Source of the DNA: Plazaster borealis | Lineage: Eukaryota; Echinodermata; Asteroidea; Forcipulatida; Labidiasteridae | DNA length: 64,000 nt | NCBI GenBank assembly: GCA_021014325.1 | Contig: CM037472.1 | Location: 28,854,234 to 28,918,233, forward strand | Direction of reading: 5' to 3' | Shown here: one piece after another, positions 25,520-37,581 of the stretch | Layout: each line of letters opens with the position of its first letter | How positions within the stretch are numbered: position 1 is the first letter of the stretch | Notes under the pieces: generated by a model | What the model was told of the DNA's origin: nothing | Databases searched by the model: none | What the model saw: only the letters and a program-made list of their open reading frames with translations | Program-made: the position numbers and the translations under genes

Positions 25520-26060
25520 ATCTTAATAGATGTTAATTTTGCATCGGGGATAACAAATATAATTACCCTTACGCCAATGTGTATTAAGCACTGTACTCAG
25601 TACTTTCCCCGAGTTCTGTAAAAAAAAATCCACAGGGTGGGATTCGAACCAACGACCTTTACATTGCTAGAGCAGATGTCTTACCACTAGACCCCCATCT
25701 AGCCAAGTGGCTAGAGGTAGTTTGAATCCTATGTTTTACTTTTAGCAGCGAGTATCACAACGACCTTTACATTGCTAGAGCAGATGTCTTACCACTAGAC
25801 CCCCATCTAGCCAAGTGGCTAGAGGTAGTTTGAATCCTATGTTTTACTTTTAGCAGTGAGTACCGCAACGATTTATGTTAAATTTGCATGCGGGGATGAA
25901 GAATATAAATTGTTTTTACCCAAACACCAATGTGTATTAAGCACTGTATACTCAGTACTTTCCCGAGTTCTGTGAAAAAAATCCACAGGCAAATCACTCG
26001 GGTGGGATTCGATCCCTTTGCATTGCTATAGAGCGGACGCCATAATCACCGCCAACAGTC
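25520..26060. repeat. Family C element with internal 105-bp tandem duplication
   Basis: The block acgacctttacattgctaga through gttttacttttagcag occurs twice in a row (about 25652-25757 and 25758-25865). It carries a minus-strand Gly-tRNA-like B-box (gggattcgaacc). Confidence 0.75.
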
Positions 26061-26369
26061 TGGGTGTTGAGTTACCATTGGTGTTGGATTTTGCTAGAAT
26101 GATGAAGCGCCATAGTGGCCAACCCTAGGGAGTTGGGTTATTACTTTGAGGAAATGAATGTTCAGTTTAATCACAGAAATAAAATAAATTTTAGAAGAAT
26201 TCATACCATTTAAAAACAATATAGGTTTTAAGGCACTGGATGGTGTGGTATAAATGTATTTTTGGTTTGCGGTAACACCATGTGCTAGTATACAAATATA
26301 ACATGGTTTGAGGGTGGTCAGTTGATAGTAGCTCCCGAGGTATTGAGAACATTCAGGAGACTACTTAGG

Positions 26370-26695
26370 GGCCGTTCACGACTATCAACATTTTCACAAG
26401 CGTACAAACCGTATGCTGGGCGGGAGTGGGTTAATGCCCGCTGTACGCTTTCAGGGTAAAAAAAAACCCAATAATTAACTATAAAAACATAACTTCATGG
26501 CCCTTTTTGCACCGTTTAGAAAAAAACGCAGTGGTTTTGTGCTCGTAATAAACAGGGTTTGCATGTAATTCACATACAAGTATCTCTAAGTAGAACAGTG
26601 TGATTTTTTGTTAAACCTTTGTACACTTTTAGGGGGGAGGAACGGAGTATTGAAAAAGTGAACCATTTGTACGCTTGTGAAAATGGACCCTTTAG
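26370..26695. mobile_element. Palindromic MITE-like element
   Basis: attttcacaagcgtacaaa on the left is the inverse of tttgtacgcttgtgaaaat on the right, with an unrelated middle of about 250 bases. Confidence 0.7.
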
Positions 26696-27600
26696 TTCTG
26701 ATTAAGAACTTGTCCTGCTATAAATCTACTATATTGGAGTAGATGGGACAACACCGAGGGACTTCTACTTGTGTTTAGTGGATCAACGACAAAAAAATGA
26801 TATGTGCTTATTTCAATTTTGTGAATAAAAACTAAGTGTCTGGGATAATTTCTTGTGCCTGTGGCATTATTTCTGAAGGATACATTCATCAGGACATTTG
26901 GTTCAGGTCCTACGGCTATAAAAAGTATACCTTCTGTCACATCATCGATCATCAACTTTTTTGATCGTTCATCACCAATCAAGTACCATTCTTTTAAATC
27001 AATTCCCCCAAGGTCAAACGAGCAAAAACGTCTTATGGGCAAAATAATTTTCCACGTTTAAATTCTAAGACATCTGAATATTAAGGTAGAGTGTCAAAAA
27101 AGCTGTTTCACTGTCACTTAAAACCTAATCCAAACCATCGATAGCAGAGAGATTGTGCATTCACTGTAAAATTACACTGTGATATTCTTATGGTTCAGAT
27201 CTCCTCATGGGTAACAATGTACAGAATTTGATGGGCCAGTAAACGGCAGTCTGGCAGGCAAACTTGACAGAAGCACCTTCATATGCTTTACTCTAATCCA
27301 CACAAATCAATCACAATGATTGTGTAATAAGGATTTTTTTGACGCAACCTTGGAAATCTCAGAGAATCGTAGTTTTTTGTTGCATCGCTACGAAACCTCT
27401 CCATCCATCCTTCACATTATTCCGCAGATTTGCATACATTAAAATGATAAAGGGATTTCTTTAATGCCACTCTTTAAATTGAAATCTTTATGGGTTTAAA
27501 AATTGCTCCTGGTGCTCCTGTTCCTGTTGTAAAACCGCCATTCAATGAGCAAGCCAAATAAAAAAAACTAAAAAAAAAAAAAATTATTTACGTCAAGCTC
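26696..27600. other. No gene confirmed; one 116-codon minus-strand frame
   Basis: The minus frame 27042-26692 includes LKEWYLIGDERSKKLM and EGILFIAVGPEPN and has protein-like character, but lacks ATG, convincing splice sites and a known family. It is listed so it is not lost. Confidence 0.2.
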
Positions 27601-27603
27601 AGT

Positions 27604-27672
27604 TTAAAGGTATCGTACACGTTTGGTAATGACTCAAAACAAATGGTAGCACAAAAATTTACTTGGTAACAA
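27604..27672. mobile_element. MITE family D end fragment
   Basis: Only the first 69 bases of the family remain (taaaggtatcgtacacgttt through cttggtaacaag). Poly-A tracts follow. Confidence 0.75.
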
Positions 27673-27944
27673 GGTACACAGTCCACCTCTCCATTTCACT
27701 TCAATAATAAAAGTAACAACAAGTATCTGTAATGCACTTATAGCAACAAATATATTTTGAAGAAAATGTTGTAACAAAAAGTTAGACAAAAAAAAAAAAA
27801 AAACTTTTTTAGTACAGTTGCATGCTGGAGAAAAAGGGAAAAAAAAAAAAAAAAACCTGGGAGCTGGAGGTCTAAAATAATCTGCTTTTTTTTTGTTGTT
27901 GTTGTTACAGGGGTATATGAATATAGTATATATATATATAATTA

Positions 27945-28076
27945 TATTATGTTTAAATATTTAAATATCAAAATTCAGGGTTGATGGGGTGGGTATATTG
28001 AATAGTCGATATATTTGAATATTTAAATATGTTTAAATATTTAAATATCAAAATTCAGGGTTGGTGGGGGTGGGTC
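27945..28076 (+). repeat. Short tandem duplication of about 81 bp
   Basis: tttaaatatttaaatatcaa followed by aattcagggttg occurs at about 27950 and 28031. Confidence 0.8.
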
Positions 28077-28605
28077 ACAACAAATTATTAAAAAAAAAAA
28101 AAAATCTAAATAAACAAGTGATTTCTTTTTTTTATCATTTATTTTTTTTTTTTCTTTTTCTTCTTTTTAACAATACATTACATTGCCACAAAGTGAGGTG
28201 GAGGTTAGAAGACTGGGAGTGATTTTTTTTTTTTTTGTTTTCTTCTCTCTCACTCTCCATCTTGGTAGAGCTCAACATCTTTGGGTACGTCAACCCCCGG
28301 TATGCGGAATCTGAAGACTTGTTGCTGAAACTGTCCGATCTATAACCCACAGTTTGAGATTACCAGGCTTCTTGAGTTGTTAGGCGCATGGGCGGCGGAA
28401 CCAGGGGGCTGTCCCCCCCCCCAAACCCCACCTTTGGAAGGGCTATTTTTCTCTTCTCTTTCACCAGATGTAAACGTTTTCCTTACAAATGATGATCGCA
28501 GACAGGCATGCATGGCACACGCAAGTTTCACAATGTTGGTACAAGGTTGCAAACCCCTATAAAGAGCTACCACTGCTTCAATCCTTTTAAAGCATTTCAG
28601 AAACC

Positions 28606-28762
28606 TGGGGCCCGATGTCAGAGAGCTAAGCAGGAAATGTTGTGTAATAATATTCTGCTAATCAAAAATCAGCAGGGATACAGTCATAAATTGTACATAT
28701 GTGACATGGTATTTTTGGCTGGTATCATTCTTTAAGCATAACTTTTTTGTGCTGAGCTACTT
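28606..28762. mobile_element. MITE family F, truncated
   Basis: It contains aaatcagcagggatacagtc and gtgacatggtatttttggct, as in other copies. The ends are eroded by the adjacent family D element. Confidence 0.65.
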
Positions 28763-28764
28763 TG

Positions 28765-29112
28765 TGTGTTTAAAGTGTTTGTACACGAAAACTGACTTGG
28801 TAACAAGCAACAGAGAGCTGTTGATAGTATAAAATATTGTGAGAAACGACTCCCTCTGAAGTAACGTAGTTTTCGAGAAAGATGTAATTTCTCACTAAAA
28901 TAATAAAAACTCCTTGCAAGAAGTTTTTATTCCTATCTGAAAGCACACAAATTTGTACAACAAGGGTGTTTTTTCTTTCATCATTTTCTTGCAACTTCGA
29001 TGACCAATTGAGCCCAAATTTTCACAGGTTTGTTATTTTATGCATATGTTGGGATACACCAAGTGAGAACACTGGTCTTTGACAATTTCCAAACGTGTTC
29101 AGTGCCTTTAAT
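28765..29112. mobile_element. MITE family D, full copy
   Basis: It has ctccttgcaagaagttttta at the centre and ends in ccaaacgtgttcagtgccttt. The left end is slightly truncated. Confidence 0.85.
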
Positions 29113-29289
29113 AAATGAGAAGTGAAGTTAGTAACATAAATGCAAACGAGACTTTCTTTTCAGCGTTGTTTTTAATACCCATCTATTTCACAGACTTAAT
29201 CAGTGCAACTATTGGTAATACGCTCGCTGTAAACAAAAATAGACACGACGTGTTATTTTCTATCAGCGTCATCATAAAAAACTGAGTGG

Positions 29290-29545
29290 GGTGACAAATT
29301 GTACAGTGCTGATGAAAGCGAACCAGAGACCTGAAGAGGTGGCAACTCTTGGAGCAATTTCTGGAGGTAGTATCGGTTCGAGTCTGGGGTTAGGACCGTC
29401 GTCATAAAGAATAAGTGACATTTTCAACATGTCATCTGTCGAGATTCTCTCATTCTCATGAATATTAATGAGACCCTCGGCAGCTGCATCAACAGTCGTC
29501 GTGCCAATTATAGAATGATTTATAGCAAGAAATGTTTATAAATGA
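29290..29545 (-). other. Unidentified open frame
   Basis: A minus-strand frame without stops for about 85 codons includes AEGLINIHENERISTDD and PRLEPILPPEIAPRVATSS. A possible acceptor GATGCAG and a weak donor CAG-GTCTCT bound it. No family is recognised, and it is not in phase to follow the PAH exon directly. Confidence 0.25.
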
Positions 29546-30674
29546 AGCAGGAGAGTGATCTGGCATTACATTTTTTTATTTTAATCAAATTGGATTGCCA
29601 ATATGAATAAAGACATTGGCCAAAAAACAGGGGGGCTTAAACTTTAGCTTTAAATGGGAAGAAAATTTGGCCTTGGGCATGAAATATTAAAATTCAAGGT
29701 CTTCGACAAAAACATCATGAAGTCGCGAAGTGTGCACAACAAATACACAATCTGATATTTTATTCAGAATGCAGTGTAAAATTTTCATAAACTTTGAGCA
29801 CTTCTCAAAACTTGTTAGCTTGTCACCACTTCGTAGAATACTTGATTTAATGTTAAAAGTATGGTACAAAATATACGACTTCCAATAATATGACCAGTGT
29901 AACATCTTGCCTGTCGGGGAAACTCCCCGGTAATACTAAAAGGTCACTCCTTCACTAGTAAACAGGGTGACATGCTCAAAATGATCATCAAAAACATTAA
30001 CACTCTGTGTTTGTTTGTCAGCGTAACAAGCGCCAAACGCTATTTACAAAGGGAAATGATATGTTTCACTAATACCTTGCGTGTTTGTGAAATTACCAGC
30101 TGCACGATTCCAAGCTAAGTCATTCATTGGATTGCCCCGAGGCCATCCACGGAAGGAAATCACCGACAATTCAATTAAGCTTTTGTGCTAGCCATAAGGG
30201 CAGAAATCAAATCATTTGTTTAATATTCCCACAAAGCATGAATTATATTATTAAATGAAATTGAGATGTCACACGTGATAAAACATGGGCCTCACGAGGG
30301 GGTGGGGGGATCATATCCATCCCTAGAACTAAAAAGAGCTACAAACGAATCAGAAAATGGAAAATCGGAAACTCACTTAAAGTATATACATCAAAGCGCA
30401 TTCAATTATGCAAACTGAAACTGATATGAAAAGTGTTTTTTATTGTATCATAATTAATCACGTTTTGCAGCATTCTGAACCAATTTCTGGGGGCGGGGGA
30501 GAGGGGGTTGAAAAAATTGGCAAATACAGGTCAGGTATAAGACTGCTTGGACGTAAGGCTGGGGCTTGGGAGTGTGGTTGTGTGTGTATTGGTGCTATCA
30601 GGTACTAGGCTTGGTAAATTTTTAAGTTAAGTTCAGACTGCGGAATAGTGTACAGTCCTCAGATGAAAGCTGTA

Positions 30675-30950
30675 ATTCTGTAAAGCTGTAAAGTATTAAG
30701 ACAGCTTTGGACAAGGCTACAATATGCTCTGCTCATTACCAGGAGGAAGACGAGCAATGAGATAATTCTAAAATCCTTTAACAATCCTGACGTTTGGCGA
30801 ACACTTTTCAGACCTAGCTATCGGGGCATTGCCCGAAGTCTTACATTCAAGACAAAATTTTCCAGCACATTCTCAAATATTCTGACCAGCTATGTCTACC
30901 ATGAGCATCAAAGACTTCATAAATCATCCGACTTTATGGAACTTGGCTTA
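30675..30950 (+). other. Unidentified open frame
   Basis: A stop-free frame of about 90 codons includes QLWTRLQYALLITRRKTSNE and DVWRTLFRPSYRGIARSL, and abuts a MITE at its right end. It lacks an ATG start. It could be a LINE or gene remnant. Confidence 0.25.
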
Positions 30951-31342
30951 AAGGGACACGTTGCCTTGGATTGGGCGATTTGGGCTATACAAAGCATTTG
31001 ATGAAAGCGTTCGTTATGAAATGTATATGGTTGGGCAGATGTTTTGAAGAGTAGAATATAATGATCCCCACAAATATGTCTCGAAATTGTGTGGTTTTTC
31101 TTTTACTTCGTGAGCTAACACGGTCTGCCATTTTGTAGAACCAAATTTTTGACTCATTCTGATAAGACCTACTTTGAAAAACATACTTGAAATGAAAGTC
31201 CAAATATTAATTTTGTACTACATAAATCCTCAAAAAAAATAAATAACTAAAAAATAGCTCAACACATTTTCTATGGGTTTTTTGGAGGGCATTAGAGCCA
31301 GTTTGTGTTAAGTGGGCAAAGTTCCAATTACGTCACACTTTA
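30950..31342. mobile_element. MITE-like repeat beginning aaagggacacgttgcc
   Basis: It starts abruptly after the open frame above and ends where the next MITE begins (cacttt then aaaggg). The interior includes ggtctgccattttgtagaac. Confidence 0.5.
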
Positions 31343-31685
31343 AAGGGTGTGTACAACATTGGTAATTGCCAAAGACATGTATCCAAACTTGATGTGACCC
31401 AACATATACATGAAATAACAAACCTGTGAAAGTTTAAGCTAATCGGTCTTCGGAGTCATGAGAAAACAGTGAAAAAAAACCTTACGTGTTTTAACTTTTT
31501 TTTCAAACATCGGAATTTATCCTGCAGGATAAAGACTATTATTTTACTCATTTCCTAAAAACTATGGCATTTCAAGCAAAACTATTTCAAGGGAAGTTTT
31601 CTACCATCTTTATACCATGTAAGTTATGTGCAAATCTGTGAGCATTTATATTTTCATTCTTACCAATGTTGTACACACCCTTTAA
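31343..31685 (+). mobile_element. MITE family E, forward copy
   Basis: The ends aaagggtgtgtacaacattg and caatgttgtacacacccttt are exact inverses. The centre has tttatcctgcaggataaa. An inverted copy lies at 36313-36665. Confidence 0.9.
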
Positions 31686-31765
31686 CAGGATAAAACAAAT
31701 AAAACCTGGAAAACTCAATCCATCGGGTGAATGTAAAGGCGCAATGTCTGGTGGGCACCAGCAAG

Positions 31766-32173
31766 CAGTGTTGCAGTAGGGTGGTTAGGTACTACTCGAG
31801 TATGAGTACTTGAGCCACTAAGTGCCAGTACAAGAGTACTAGTACCAAGTATTCTGGCATCTGAATACCGAGTCCAACAACTGAGTACCAAGTACTTGGA
31901 TCTCTGAGTATGAGTCTGAGTACTAGTACTTTACAAAACAATACTGCAAAATGAGCAGAATGAAAGTGGTATTTTGAACAAAAGTACTTAAAATCGGAGT
32001 CTGACAGTCAAGTTTCTATTACATGACTTCGAGTACAGGTTATTTTTCAGTTGGGTATCCAGTATGGACGTCAAGTATGAGTATTTTGCTGGCTGAATAC
32101 GAGTACAAATAACATAAAACAGTAATCAAGTAGTACTCGGGTACGGGTACCAAGTACAAGCACAACAACACTG
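31766..32173. mobile_element. hAT-like MITE dense in GAGTAC units
   Basis: The terminal cagtgttg and caacactg are inverse and typical of hAT elements. The 408-bp interior is packed with gagtac, agtact and gtacc motifs. The 8-bp target duplication is not clean. Confidence 0.65.
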
Positions 32174-32301
32174 GGCAGCAGGTTGCAATCCGATTCTTAA
32201 CCAAGTCAATTGAGCGCATAAAGTTCTTAGGCAAAATGCAATCCACTGTAGAGTATTTTGGAACATATTTTTTAAAAATGAGATAAGCAGACCTCACTCA
32301 C

Positions 32302-35300
32302 CTGGTTCTTTTCGAGAAATTGCCTGACCTCATCCAGTGACATTGCCCTTTGACCTGGGATGTGAACGCTGACCAGGTTGGGGTCGTTATTCATGATGGA
32401 CAAGCTGTGGTTAGTGGGGAGAACCCCGGTGAAGCTGCAAATCAGCTGTGTGTGACCGACGAACAGGGTGCCGACTTTCAGCATCATTTCTATGGCACTG
32501 ACCCTACAAAAAAAAAATACTATTTACACTCACACTTCTATTGGCTTACAGATTTATTAATTTGACTTTGGTTGATTAACTTGTAATATTCCTCAATGAT
32601 TCGAAAACAAACACTACCCTTAATTTGCTGACGAAATATTAAAAAACTTCAAAGGAATCTGTAAGAGAGTTGTTTCAGGATTTGCATCAGATCTTTAAAC
32701 AAAACCTTGTAGCCTAAAGAGTGACTCATTTCTCATTATGTGACATAGTTTCTTTTCTTATCTGTCTACCCATCTTCATGTTAAATTCATCTTAGTTTTG
32801 TCTACTCTTGTGACGTGTCGTGGCCGAGCGGTTAAGAGCACCGGACTCGAGCTCTGGTGTTTCTGGTCAACAGAGTGTGGGTTCGAGTCCTGACCATTAT
32901 TGCATTGTCCTTCAGATGGGACGTAAAGCCGTTGGTCACGTGTGATGTGTAATTCCTGTAAAAGAACCCAGTACACTTATCGAGAAGGGGTTTGCCCCAG
33001 TGTTTCTGGCAGTGGCTGCCGAGTGCGCCGCAGCACCTTGTAAACCCTTACAAGGTGCTTCATAAATCGATCTCATCAATCGTAACTTCAAAACCCGTCG
33101 TAAAAAGTGTCTCTCTTTGTTCAAGCGCCTTGAGCACCTTTATGGTGGATACATGATAAATTATTATCAATATATAATTTCAGATTAAGAAGTAAGATTA
33201 ATATATAATTTCAGATTAAGAAGTAAACATGTTACTCAAAGAACATTATATAAGACTACATTATTATTTCCATTTGCAGCAGCTGTCTGTTTTGTTTGTC
33301 CCATTGTTTGTAGCATTTGCTTTGTTATTCGACCAGGTTTATTTAGTGTACCTGTGTATTTTTTCTTTAACTTATTTATTTTCAAAGGCAAGCCTTGGCT
33401 TATCCTGGACCTTGCCTCCATACAGTTTTTCTTCTCACCTCATCATTGCTAAATCTGTTAGCACTTAACTTTGTGAATTGCATACAAAATAAATGTACAC
33501 ATGTGAATGGAAATTGAATTGAAACTGAAATCAGATGATCACAGCAGTTTTATTTGTGTCACATCAGTGACTAACCAACAACAACATGACAGATGGATGG
33601 AGTGCTTGCTAGGTGTACAACAAACACCAACAACAACTCCTACAAGAACTAGTACATCCAACGTACGGGTGAACGATCTGGGATTTTCCAAGGAGCTTGC
33701 ATGCAGCCAGTTTAATTTTTTGCTCACTGCGCTTTTTATAGTGTTACTTAAAGGGTCTGTATACGCTTGGTAATTACTATAAAATTAATGGCAATAAAAA
33801 CTGAAGATACTGGTCAGTTTAAGATGTTGGAGGGAAAACCCTGAATAGGAAAAAACCCATGCAATCAGGTAGGGACTGAAAATCCAATGGCGGGGTCCAT
33901 GGCGGGATTCGAACCATGGACCACAGAGGTGATAAGCAGAACACGATACCACTAAGCCAACCTGCTCCCCCTGAAAAATGTTGTCGTTTTCATTCTCATT
34001 TGTAAATTCTTGTTGTAATATTTTTTTCCATTTTACCATTGTGCACCCTCTCTTACTCTGTATCATTAGCATTTCCTTGTTAAAGCCCAGTGCCCAATTT
34101 CTTGCTTAACAGAAACTGGTTACCAGCCAAAATTCAATAAAGTTTACATTGTTGCAACTGGTGCAGCATTAATTTTTTGCTTAGCAAAGAAATTTGCTAA
34201 GCAGTATTTTCTGTTTAACAGCTTTATGAAATTGGACCCAGTTGTTGTCTGTTTTCCTTGACATTCCTTTGTTATCATGTATTTGTGTATAATGTTTGTT
34301 TGTCTTGGACAAATAATTAATAATAACAATAAAAGTAAACAGACAATGAAAATTCTGTAAATTTCAAGCAAATATTTAAAAACCGTACAATTAAGTGTCA
34401 GCAAGCACACACTCCTCAGAAGCAGGTTTCCAACACTACCGTTGACTGAACAACCGTTTAACATTACAAATGAGTTTCAACACATGAGGTTCTTGTTGTC
34501 TGAGAACACATGAATGTTTCCGAGACAGACGCTGCATGTGGATAGGAAAAGTGTCAGAGAGGAAATTAACTATTGCACTCTTCTTGTCAATGTAGAAATA
34601 CTAGTCCCAGATTGAAACACATTGCACATTGTGACCTCTAATGACAGTACTTTGTAGACCCATAGAGAAAGTACCTTTCTCTATGGTAGACCATGCGACC
34701 TTGGTTTATACATTAAAAGTGACCTGCATTTCCGCATTTATTTTGATCACAACAAAAAATAAACTGTGATCCTAGAGGTTCTTCAAATATTCTGTTGACT
34801 TTTGAACACTAATTCAGACATGAATATTTCTCTGGAGGATTGGTAATGAGATTGAAAATAATCTTCTTTTTGTTATTCTAATTGATAATTCCCGATAGAC
34901 GCATCTTTACAGGCAACTTGGGTTTTGGCTTTAGGCCGCATCAAACGTTCTGACGCAGCCAAGTAGTGAAGTCCCCCCAAGCTATGCCCGTCACAACGGG
35001 GGAAAAAAATGCTACATGAGTGCTAATAATCTCCTAACAGAAAAACAGCTATCTTGGGAATGGGGTCCTACGCTTGTGAGTAAAATAAAGACCTATTTTC
35101 CTGAGGCCAAGCTTACCCAAACCACAAAAAATTTAGAGTCAAAACCCCAAGATACAATATTCGACCCTATTTAACAACCCAAGTTATTTTCATCTTTAAT
35201 ATTTTTCTTCTTGGGTAGCCCCTTCAGGGCTCGAATTTTACACTGGACCGCAGGCCCGAGGCCAGTGATTTCAGTGTCGGGCCAGTAAACTCAGGGCAGG

Positions 35301-37423
35301 ACAAGTCCGGTGGTCTTGTTTTTTTTTCAATTCAACATCTTTGTCTCAAAAGAATGATGTTCAAATGTTGAGTTTGAGTCTCACAAATATTTTACAATTC
35401 TGCTGGTCAACTATCATCCATAAGACAGTAGAGATAAATTTTCTCTGAGCGTTTGTTCAAATAAAGCAGTTTATATGATAAAACTGTGTTCTCATTTTGA
35501 TTCTAGTCTCTTCTCATTTTGATTCTGGTCTTGTAAATAAAATCCTGGTCCAGTAAAGATTCTGAGCTACAAGTCCTGCGGTCTTGTGGATTTTCCCCCC
35601 CAACTCAAGCCGTGCCCTTACCAAGAGTGGCTTTTAGCCTTGTTTGGGGCAAACTTGCATAAAAACAATTTTTTTTAAGTATTGACCCTCAAATCTGTCA
35701 TTTACATAAATTTCTGAGGAGCCTCCAAATCATTAAGGTAAAATAAAATAAAAACACATGTTTATCTCCAGCCATAAAAATATGCTTATCGTAGCTGGAA
35801 AATTTGCTTTTACCAGAAAAAGTGCATACTGATGACTGGTCGAATAAGTTCAAATGGGGCTTGTGATACAGACAAGATTATTTTTAGAAGACAGTAATTT
35901 CCAAACTTTTGGATTCAAACGCAGAAGATCTTTGTATTATTATCGAAAACCCATAAACAAGATCATATCACACCCATCCTTAAAGGTATTGTACACTTTT
36001 GGTAACAGCTCAAAATCAGTGTCCACATTTTGTGTGATTCAACATATGCATGAACAAACAAACCTGTGAAAGTTTGAGCTCAATTGGTCATAGAGATCAC
36101 AAGAAAATAGTGAAAAGAGACCTTATGTGTTTTCTGTTTTTTCAAAATATCGCGCGCGATAACAACTATTGGGTTTTTTCTCAGAAACGATAGCATTTTA
36201 GGCAGAAATATTTTAAGGAACCCTTTCAACCATTACTTACTTTAAATTATGTAAGTTATGTGTGAATCAGTAAACTTTTGTGTTTTCGATCTTACCAATA
36301 GTGTACAGGGCCTTTAAAGGGTGTGTACAACATTGGTAAGAATGAAATTATAAATGCTCACAGATTTGCACATAACTCACATGGTATAAAGATGGTCATG
36401 TTAGAAAACTTCCCTTGAAATAGTTTTGCTTGAAATGCCATAGTTTTTACGAAATGAGTAAAATAATAGTATTTATCCTGCAGGATAAATTCCGATGTTT
36501 GAAAAAAAGTTAAAACACATAAGGTTTTTTTTCACTGTTTTCTCATGACTCCGAAGACCGATTTAGCTTAAACTTTCACAGGTTTGTTATTTCATGTATA
36601 TGTTGGGTCACATCGAGTTTGGATACAGGTCTTTGGCAATTATCAATGTTGTACACACCCTTTAAACAACTTCAATGGCTCCCAGTCTGTCAAAGAATTA
36701 ACTTTCAAATTGTATTGCTCGCATGGAAAGCTATAAATGAAAAGGCACCACTAGGAACTTCTATACTCCCAAGTCGCAACCTTCGATCTACAAACAAACT
36801 TCTTCTAACTGTCCCTAAAACAACCACATCCTATGGCGATCGTGCCTTTTCTGTATCCGCTCCCAAACTCTGAAACTCTTTACCATTATATATCCAAACT
36901 ACAGAATCTCTGGACATTTTAAAAAGCATGCTTAAAACACATCTGTTTGGCATTGCTTATGACTGACTCTATACATGTATATTGTGTTTATCCACTTAAT
37001 TTTGTTATTGTGCAAATCTCTCTTTATGTGCTCTTAATTACATCCCCAGTATACTTTGATTATCTAAGTATCTTGTAACAAATGTTTTTCTACAATTTTC
37101 TTTTCCAGTGCCTCGGAATATGTTTGGTCACAAGTTTTGTAATATTATTATCATTATTATTATTATTATTATTAATTATGGCACAGATTGTGAAAAAATC
37201 TGTATTTTTTGGTCGGTGGATAATACAAAAATATGAGCATTTTTTTCTGAGCAGACACTTACTGGTTATCTCTGTAATTGGTGATAGTGGACAGGAATTC
37301 CTTATGGACATCAACTTGGCCTTCAAAGGCCGTTGTCAGATTACTGATGTAGCGACTGGCCCTCTCCTTCACTTTATCCTGTTGTTGACCTTTCACAACG
37401 GCCACTGGTGCTTTACTTCCTGA
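32302..37423 (-). CDS. PAH (SIN3-type) domain exons, probable C-terminal extension of DTD1
   Basis: There are two minus-strand exons. 37423-37263 follows an acceptor TTTCTATAG and begins in phase 0 with SGSKAPVAVVKG. 32503-32302 follows a T-rich tract ending GTAG. The first ends with two bases of a codon and the second completes it as Gln, giving 121 codons without a stop. The product resembles SIN3 PAH1: a helix with ASRYISNLTTAF, then VHKEFLSTITNYRDNQ, then a third helix with LFVGHTQLICSFTGVLP (pattern LFxGHxxLIxxFxxxLP). PAH domains are four-helix bundles that bind short amphipathic helices of transcription factors. Exon 5 of DTD1 ends in phase 0 and this exon starts in phase 0 on the same strand, with no visible start codon between, so I infer one transcript. 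The second exon ends EKNQ at a strong donor (GTGAGTGAGG). Reading through that donor gives only nine more codons before a stop, so either the gene continues below 32302 or it ends there in an unspliced form. A separate PAH gene remains possible. Confidence 0.7.
32808..33175 (+). mobile_element. SINE family A, forward reference copy
   Basis: The head tcgtggccgagcggttaag (A-box) and gggttcgagtcctg (B-box) form a class II tRNA-like 5' end. The body has gcaccttgtaaacccttaca, and the tail is AT-rich (gataaattattatc). Confidence 0.85.
33785..33972 (-). mobile_element. SINE family B
   Basis: Reading minus: ggttggcttagtggtatcg (A-box), then a B-box with gttcgaatcccgcc, then the shared ttttcagtccctacctg body. 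Confidence 0.8.
34085..34242. mobile_element. MITE family F
   Basis: cccaatttcttgcttaacag at the left and agctttatgaaattggaccc at the right are partly inverse. A typical ggttaccagccaaaat middle is present. Confidence 0.75.
34243..35978. other. No exon seen in this part of the PAH intron
   Basis: AT-rich DNA. At 34660-34690 a short hairpin gagaaagtacctttctc occurs. The tract 35220-35600 has repeated ttctggtc/ctggtcc phrases. Nothing coding is supported. Confidence 0.5.
35979..36312 (+). mobile_element. MITE family E variant
   Basis: Ends taaaggtattgtacactttt and tgtacagggccttta. The middle shares aacctgtgaaagtttgagct with family E, and tatcgcgcgcgataa sits at the centre. Confidence 0.75.
36313..36665 (-). 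mobile_element. MITE family E, inverted copy
   Basis: Starts aaagggtgtgtacaacattg and ends caatgttgtacacaccctttaa like the copy at 31343, but its interior is the inverse. It abuts the family E variant on its left. Confidence 0.9.
36664..37175 (+). mobile_element. LINE RT tail
   Basis: It reads LKQLQWLPVCQRINFQI and, further on, SYGDRAFSVSAPKL, then a stop, LKSMLKTHLFGIAYD and an (att)n end. It is a decayed CR1/L2-like 3' end inserted beside the PAH exon at 37263. Confidence 0.85.
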
Positions 37424-37581
37424 CTATAGAAATAATCAATAAACCAATCATGAAATCATCATTATAGCTCTTCATCATGGTATGGTCATATTTGTCTGGT
37501 ACCCCGTGCACACAGTGAGGATGTAAATTCGTATTCTCATTTCAAACAAAGGGAAACAGACTATTTTTGTATTTTTAGCCC

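Noticed and set aside
26692..27042. 116-codon minus-strand frame as a gene
   Set aside because: It looks protein-like but lacks an ATG, splice support and a family; noted in the region entry rather than called.
32811..32890. A Leu/Ser-type tRNA gene
   Set aside because: The tRNA-like head is followed by the SINE body and recurs in at least six decayed copies in the window.
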